From Sulfurovum sp. (GTDB lineage: Bacteria; Campylobacterota; Campylobacteria; Campylobacterales; Sulfurovaceae), in contig JALSPX010000260.1 of NCBI GenBank assembly GCA_026985755.1, positions 1 through 7,241 of the forward strand: a stretch of DNA of 7,241 bases. Reading direction: 5' to 3'. The position numbers and the translations under genes were made by a program. Shown here piece by piece: positions 5,069-7,241 of this stretch. The notes beneath the pieces were generated by a model, which did no database searches, had not been told where the DNA came from, and saw nothing but the letters and a program-made list of their open reading frames with translations. Every line of letters begins with the position of its first letter. The first letter of the stretch is position 1.

Positions 5069-6145
5069 TTATTCTCCATTTATTACTTCTAACATATAGT
5101 TATATAATCGTTTTTCAACAGTAGTGCACAGTAGACTTTCTTTTATATAGTTAGCATTATATGTTCCTATCGAAATCATTTGTTTTTTATCATTGATAAG
5201 AAGTTCCAATTTTTCTTCTAGTTGCTTTGCATTTTTTACTTCTACAAAGTAACCCATTTCTTTATCTTTAAAAAACTGTTTTAATCCTCCAACGCTTGTT
5301 GTCACAATGGGCATTCCAAATGCCATCGCTTCCAATACCGAGATAGGTAAGCCCTCAGAGTAACTCGGCAAACAATAAATATGACTATTGCCTAGAAGCT
5401 TTTTTTTAGATTCACCTTCAACATATCCTGTAACTGTAATATTATTATCTTTAACTACCAATGCAGATATGACATCAAAGTCTTTACCATCACCAGCTAT
5501 GATTAGCTCTAAATTATCATATTTTTTACTTAAATTCTGGAAAGCTTCTATCGTTTCAAAAATCCCTTTTTCTCTTAAAAGACGTGCCAAAAAAAGTATC
5601 TTTATTGTTGGTGATTGTGTATAGTTTTTAATCTTGGTATCCATAGAAAAACTATCTAATAATGCAGTGTCAATAGTTGTTGTTTCTACTATAATATTCC
5701 CTTCATAGCCCCACTCCAATATCTTTTTTTTAAAATCTTCTGAGAGTACAAATATTTTTTTAGCATGACCATATGTTTTGAGGAAAAAAGTACTGTATTT
5801 GTTATCTACTTTCTTCTCAAAATCTAAACTCCAAGCATGAAAAAAGACCACAAAAGGTACATTTTTTGCTATACATTGTTTTGCAAACAGTGCATCACGT
5901 ACAAAACTCCGTGACCCAAGAGAAGGATTTAAAAATACTAAATCATAATTTTGTTTTATACACTTATTAAATTTCCATTGATCCAATATAGCACCCAAAA
6001 TATTTTTGCCATGTCCGCCAACTTCTATATTATCTATAGATATATTTTCATAGTTATTCCATCTTGGAAGTATTGCATTCCAAAAGGTACTCACTCCTCC
6101 CCAAGTAGCGAGTTTTGGAGTAACTATTAAAATTTTTTTTATCAT
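5069..6145 (-). CDS. GT4-family glycosyltransferase
   Basis: Predicted retaining glycosyltransferase with a GT-B fold, transferring a sugar from a nucleotide donor to a lipid-linked oligosaccharide on the cytoplasmic face of the inner membrane. The N-terminal domain has the glycine loop WGGVST (15-20). The C-terminal donor-binding domain starts near 180 with LARLLREKG (186-194), which carries the phosphate-binding Arg188 and Lys193, then IIAGDG (215-220), VTGYV (238-242) and the EX7E motif E264 to E272 within SEGLPISVLEAM. The length of 358 residues is normal. The ATG at 6145 has AAGGA 8 nt upstream. Codons just after the start contain an A8 tract (MIKKI). It lies 39 bp after the oxidoreductase gene and 6 bp before the toroid-protein gene in one operon. 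The donor and acceptor cannot be deduced. Confidence 0.94.
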   Translation of the reverse strand: MIKKILIVTPKLATWGGVSTFWNAILPRWNNYENISIDNIEVGGHGKNILGAILDQWKFNKCIKQNYDLVFLNPSLGSRSFVRDALFAKQCIAKNVPFVVFFHAWSLDFEKKVDNKYSTFFLKTYGHAKKIFVLSEDFKKKILEWGYEGNIIVETTTIDTALLDSFSMDTKIKNYTQSPTIKILFLARLLREKGIFETIEAFQNLSKKYDNLELIIAGDGKDFDVISALVVKDNNITVTGYVEGESKKKLLGNSHIYCLPSYSEGLPISVLEAMAFGMPIVTTSVGGLKQFFKDKEMGYFVEVKNAKQLEEKLELLINDKKQMISIGTYNANYIKESLLCTTVEKRLYNYMLEVINGE

Positions 6146-6166
6146 TCAATTTTTCCTTGATTCTAT

Positions 6167-6182
6167 TATCAATACATTGATA
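6167..6182. repeat. 16-bp near-perfect palindrome in an intergenic gap
   Basis: TATCAAT and ATTGATA are separated by AC, in the 39-bp gap between the oxidoreductase stop and the GT4 start. It could be a small RNA hairpin within the polycistronic message or a protein-binding site. It starts right after the oxidoreductase stop codon. In an AT-rich gap a repeat of this size can also arise by chance. Confidence 0.4.
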
Positions 6183-6184
6183 TC

Positions 6185-7241
6185 TTATTCAATTGTTTGA
6201 AACTGACCAGTAATGATACTATCTTGTATTTTTAATGTTGCCAATGTAGTCAAGTAAATAGACTCAAAACTTATAGGAGAAGATGCTCCTTCTTTAAGGG
6301 CTCTAAGAAATGACTGCACACCCTCCTTCTGCCCTTTACCTGAAAGTTTCAACTTCTCTTCTTTGTTGTCTTTATAGATGAGACCTGATCTAAAATCTTC
6401 AATGACACCTGCTTTACCTGCACCAAAAATCTCTAAATGTTCTTTGGCTAATGCCTTATCAGCATTGGCTACATAGGTAAGGTTACCTAAAGATCCATCA
6501 GAAAATTTAACAACAATAGCGATATTATCATCTGTCTTAATTTGCGAGTTATTTGTTGCTATACATTCAGCATATACCTTCACAGGTTTTGCATCAGTAA
6601 AAAACTGCATCAAGTCAATAAAATGGCAGATTTCACCAACAATACGCCCTCCACCAGCTTCGCCTTGTGTCCAATGGTCTTTAGGTATAAACCCGGCATT
6701 GACTCTAAAGTTCATCACAAGAGGTTCACCGATATTAGCGAACTCTTTTTTAAGTGCGACTGTCACGGGGGCGAAACGTCTATTAAATCCAACCATCAAC
6801 ATTTTATTTTCAACACTATCATATGCATTTTTGACCTGCTCAAGTTCTTCGTAGTTCATTGCCAATGGTTTTTCGACAAAAACATGTTTTTTAGCATTGA
6901 GAGCATCAACTATATATTTGGCATGCGTATCATGGCGTGTAGCAATAAATACCGTATTAATACTTTCATCATTCAACACATCATTAGCATTGGTTGAAGC
7001 AGTATTAAACTGAAACTTATCAGCAACACTCTTGGCATTGATACCAGTACTGGTTACAACAGTTTGAAGCGATGCCATCTCCTGTGCTGCAGGGATAAGG
7101 TAGCCCTGCGCAAAACTTCCTGCACCAATAAACCCTATATTGATCTCTTTTATAGCGTTAATATTTGTACTTTTTATCACAGTAGATGTTTTTGTTTCAT
7201 TTTCAGGGTATTCCAATAGTATTCCGATAAAACGTTCTTTT
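6185..7241 (-). CDS. Gfo/Idh/MocA oxidoreductase, probably C-terminal half of a bi-domain oxidoreductase; truncated by window edge
   Basis: Predicted NAD(P)-dependent sugar dehydrogenase/oxidoreductase. 351 residues are visible and the frame is open to the window edge. The TTG at 7216 would be a poor start, and the frame continues upstream as KERFIGIL. Counting from the first visible codon, the Rossmann motif GAGSFA is at about 39-44, preceded by an unusually long linker (stand-alone members have it within about 10 residues of the start). The catalytic-site EKP is at 123-125, and GGGRIVGEICHFID at 196-209 holds the His/Asp pair typical of the C-terminal domain. Its spelling resembles, from memory, the fused proteins in polysaccharide loci in which a zinc-alcohol-dehydrogenase-like domain precedes this one. 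It is the first gene of the visible minus-strand operon; the operon's promoter lies outside the window. The sugar substrate is unknown. Confidence 0.88.
   Translation of the reverse strand, partial: KERFIGILLEYPENETKTSTVIKSTNINAIKEINIGFIGAGSFAQGYLIPAAQEMASLQTVVTSTGINAKSVADKFQFNTASTNANDVLNDESINTVFIATRHDTHAKYIVDALNAKKHVFVEKPLAMNYEELEQVKNAYDSVENKMLMVGFNRRFAPVTVALKKEFANIGEPLVMNFRVNAGFIPKDHWTQGEAGGGRIVGEICHFIDLMQFFTDAKPVKVYAECIATNNSQIKTDDNIAIVVKFSDGSLGNLTYVANADKALAKEHLEIFGAGKAGVIEDFRSGLIYKDNKEEKLKLSGKGQKEGVQSFLRALKEGASSPISFESIYLTTLATLKIQDSIITGQFQTIE

Noticed and set aside
5388..5624. Plus-strand frame antisense to the GT4 gene
   Set aside because: The opposite strand carries the clear GT4 donor-binding motifs; this frame has no support.
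6542..6997. A 151-codon plus-strand frame antisense to the oxidoreductase gene
   Set aside because: It lies entirely within well-conserved Gfo/Idh/MocA coding sequence, has no ribosome site, and its Cys/His/Phe-rich composition is typical of an antisense shadow.
7214..7216. TTG as the start of the oxidoreductase
   Set aside because: The frame is open upstream to the window edge with sensible residues, and no ribosome site precedes the TTG, so the gene is treated as truncated.

Overview
The window is part of a surface-polysaccharide (exopolysaccharide or capsule) locus of an AT-rich Gram-negative bacterium. GC looks like roughly one third by eye. Several things suggest a Campylobacterota-type organism of the Sulfurovum/Sulfurimonas kind: a textbook extended -10 promoter (TGTTATAAT) without an obvious -35, the AT-rich coding style, and a Wza-type lipoprotein beside a PHP-type tyrosine phosphatase. 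The lineage is an inference from style, not a proven assignment.

Left half, plus strand (1-3140). The window opens inside a bacterial tyrosine kinase (BY-kinase, Wzc/CpsD type) that ends in a Gly-Tyr tail. Two bases later comes its likely antagonist, a CpsB/YwqE-type metal-dependent phosphotyrosine phosphatase. After a short gap with its own promoter comes a short Wza-like outer-membrane export lipoprotein with one SLBB domain. A 115-bp spacer with a 14-bp bulged hairpin leads into two small genes I cannot name. One encodes a 156-residue membrane-anchored, charged protein. The other encodes a 117-residue secreted protein with four cysteines. They are 12 bp apart and look co-transcribed.

Centre (3141-3207). 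The two gene blocks converge on a 10-bp GC-cored hairpin that probably terminates both transcripts.

Right half, minus strand (7241 down to 3208). Reading in the direction of transcription, a tightly packed operon holds four genes. First is the C-terminal Gfo/Idh/MocA half of a probable two-domain oxidoreductase that runs off the window. Next is a GT4 glycosyltransferase, then an alpha/alpha-toroid (six-hairpin glycosidase-like) protein of unknown activity, and last a WecG/TagA/CpsF-family (GT26) glycosyltransferase. Its promoter lies outside the window.

Together, the minus-strand genes plausibly build or modify a lipid-linked repeat unit. The plus-strand genes control polymer length by kinase/phosphatase cycling and export the polymer across the outer membrane. 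The least explained part is the two-gene cassette at 2304-3140 with its structured leader. I see no tRNA, rRNA, CRISPR, insertion sequence or attachment site, and no gene-free stretch longer than about 115 bp.
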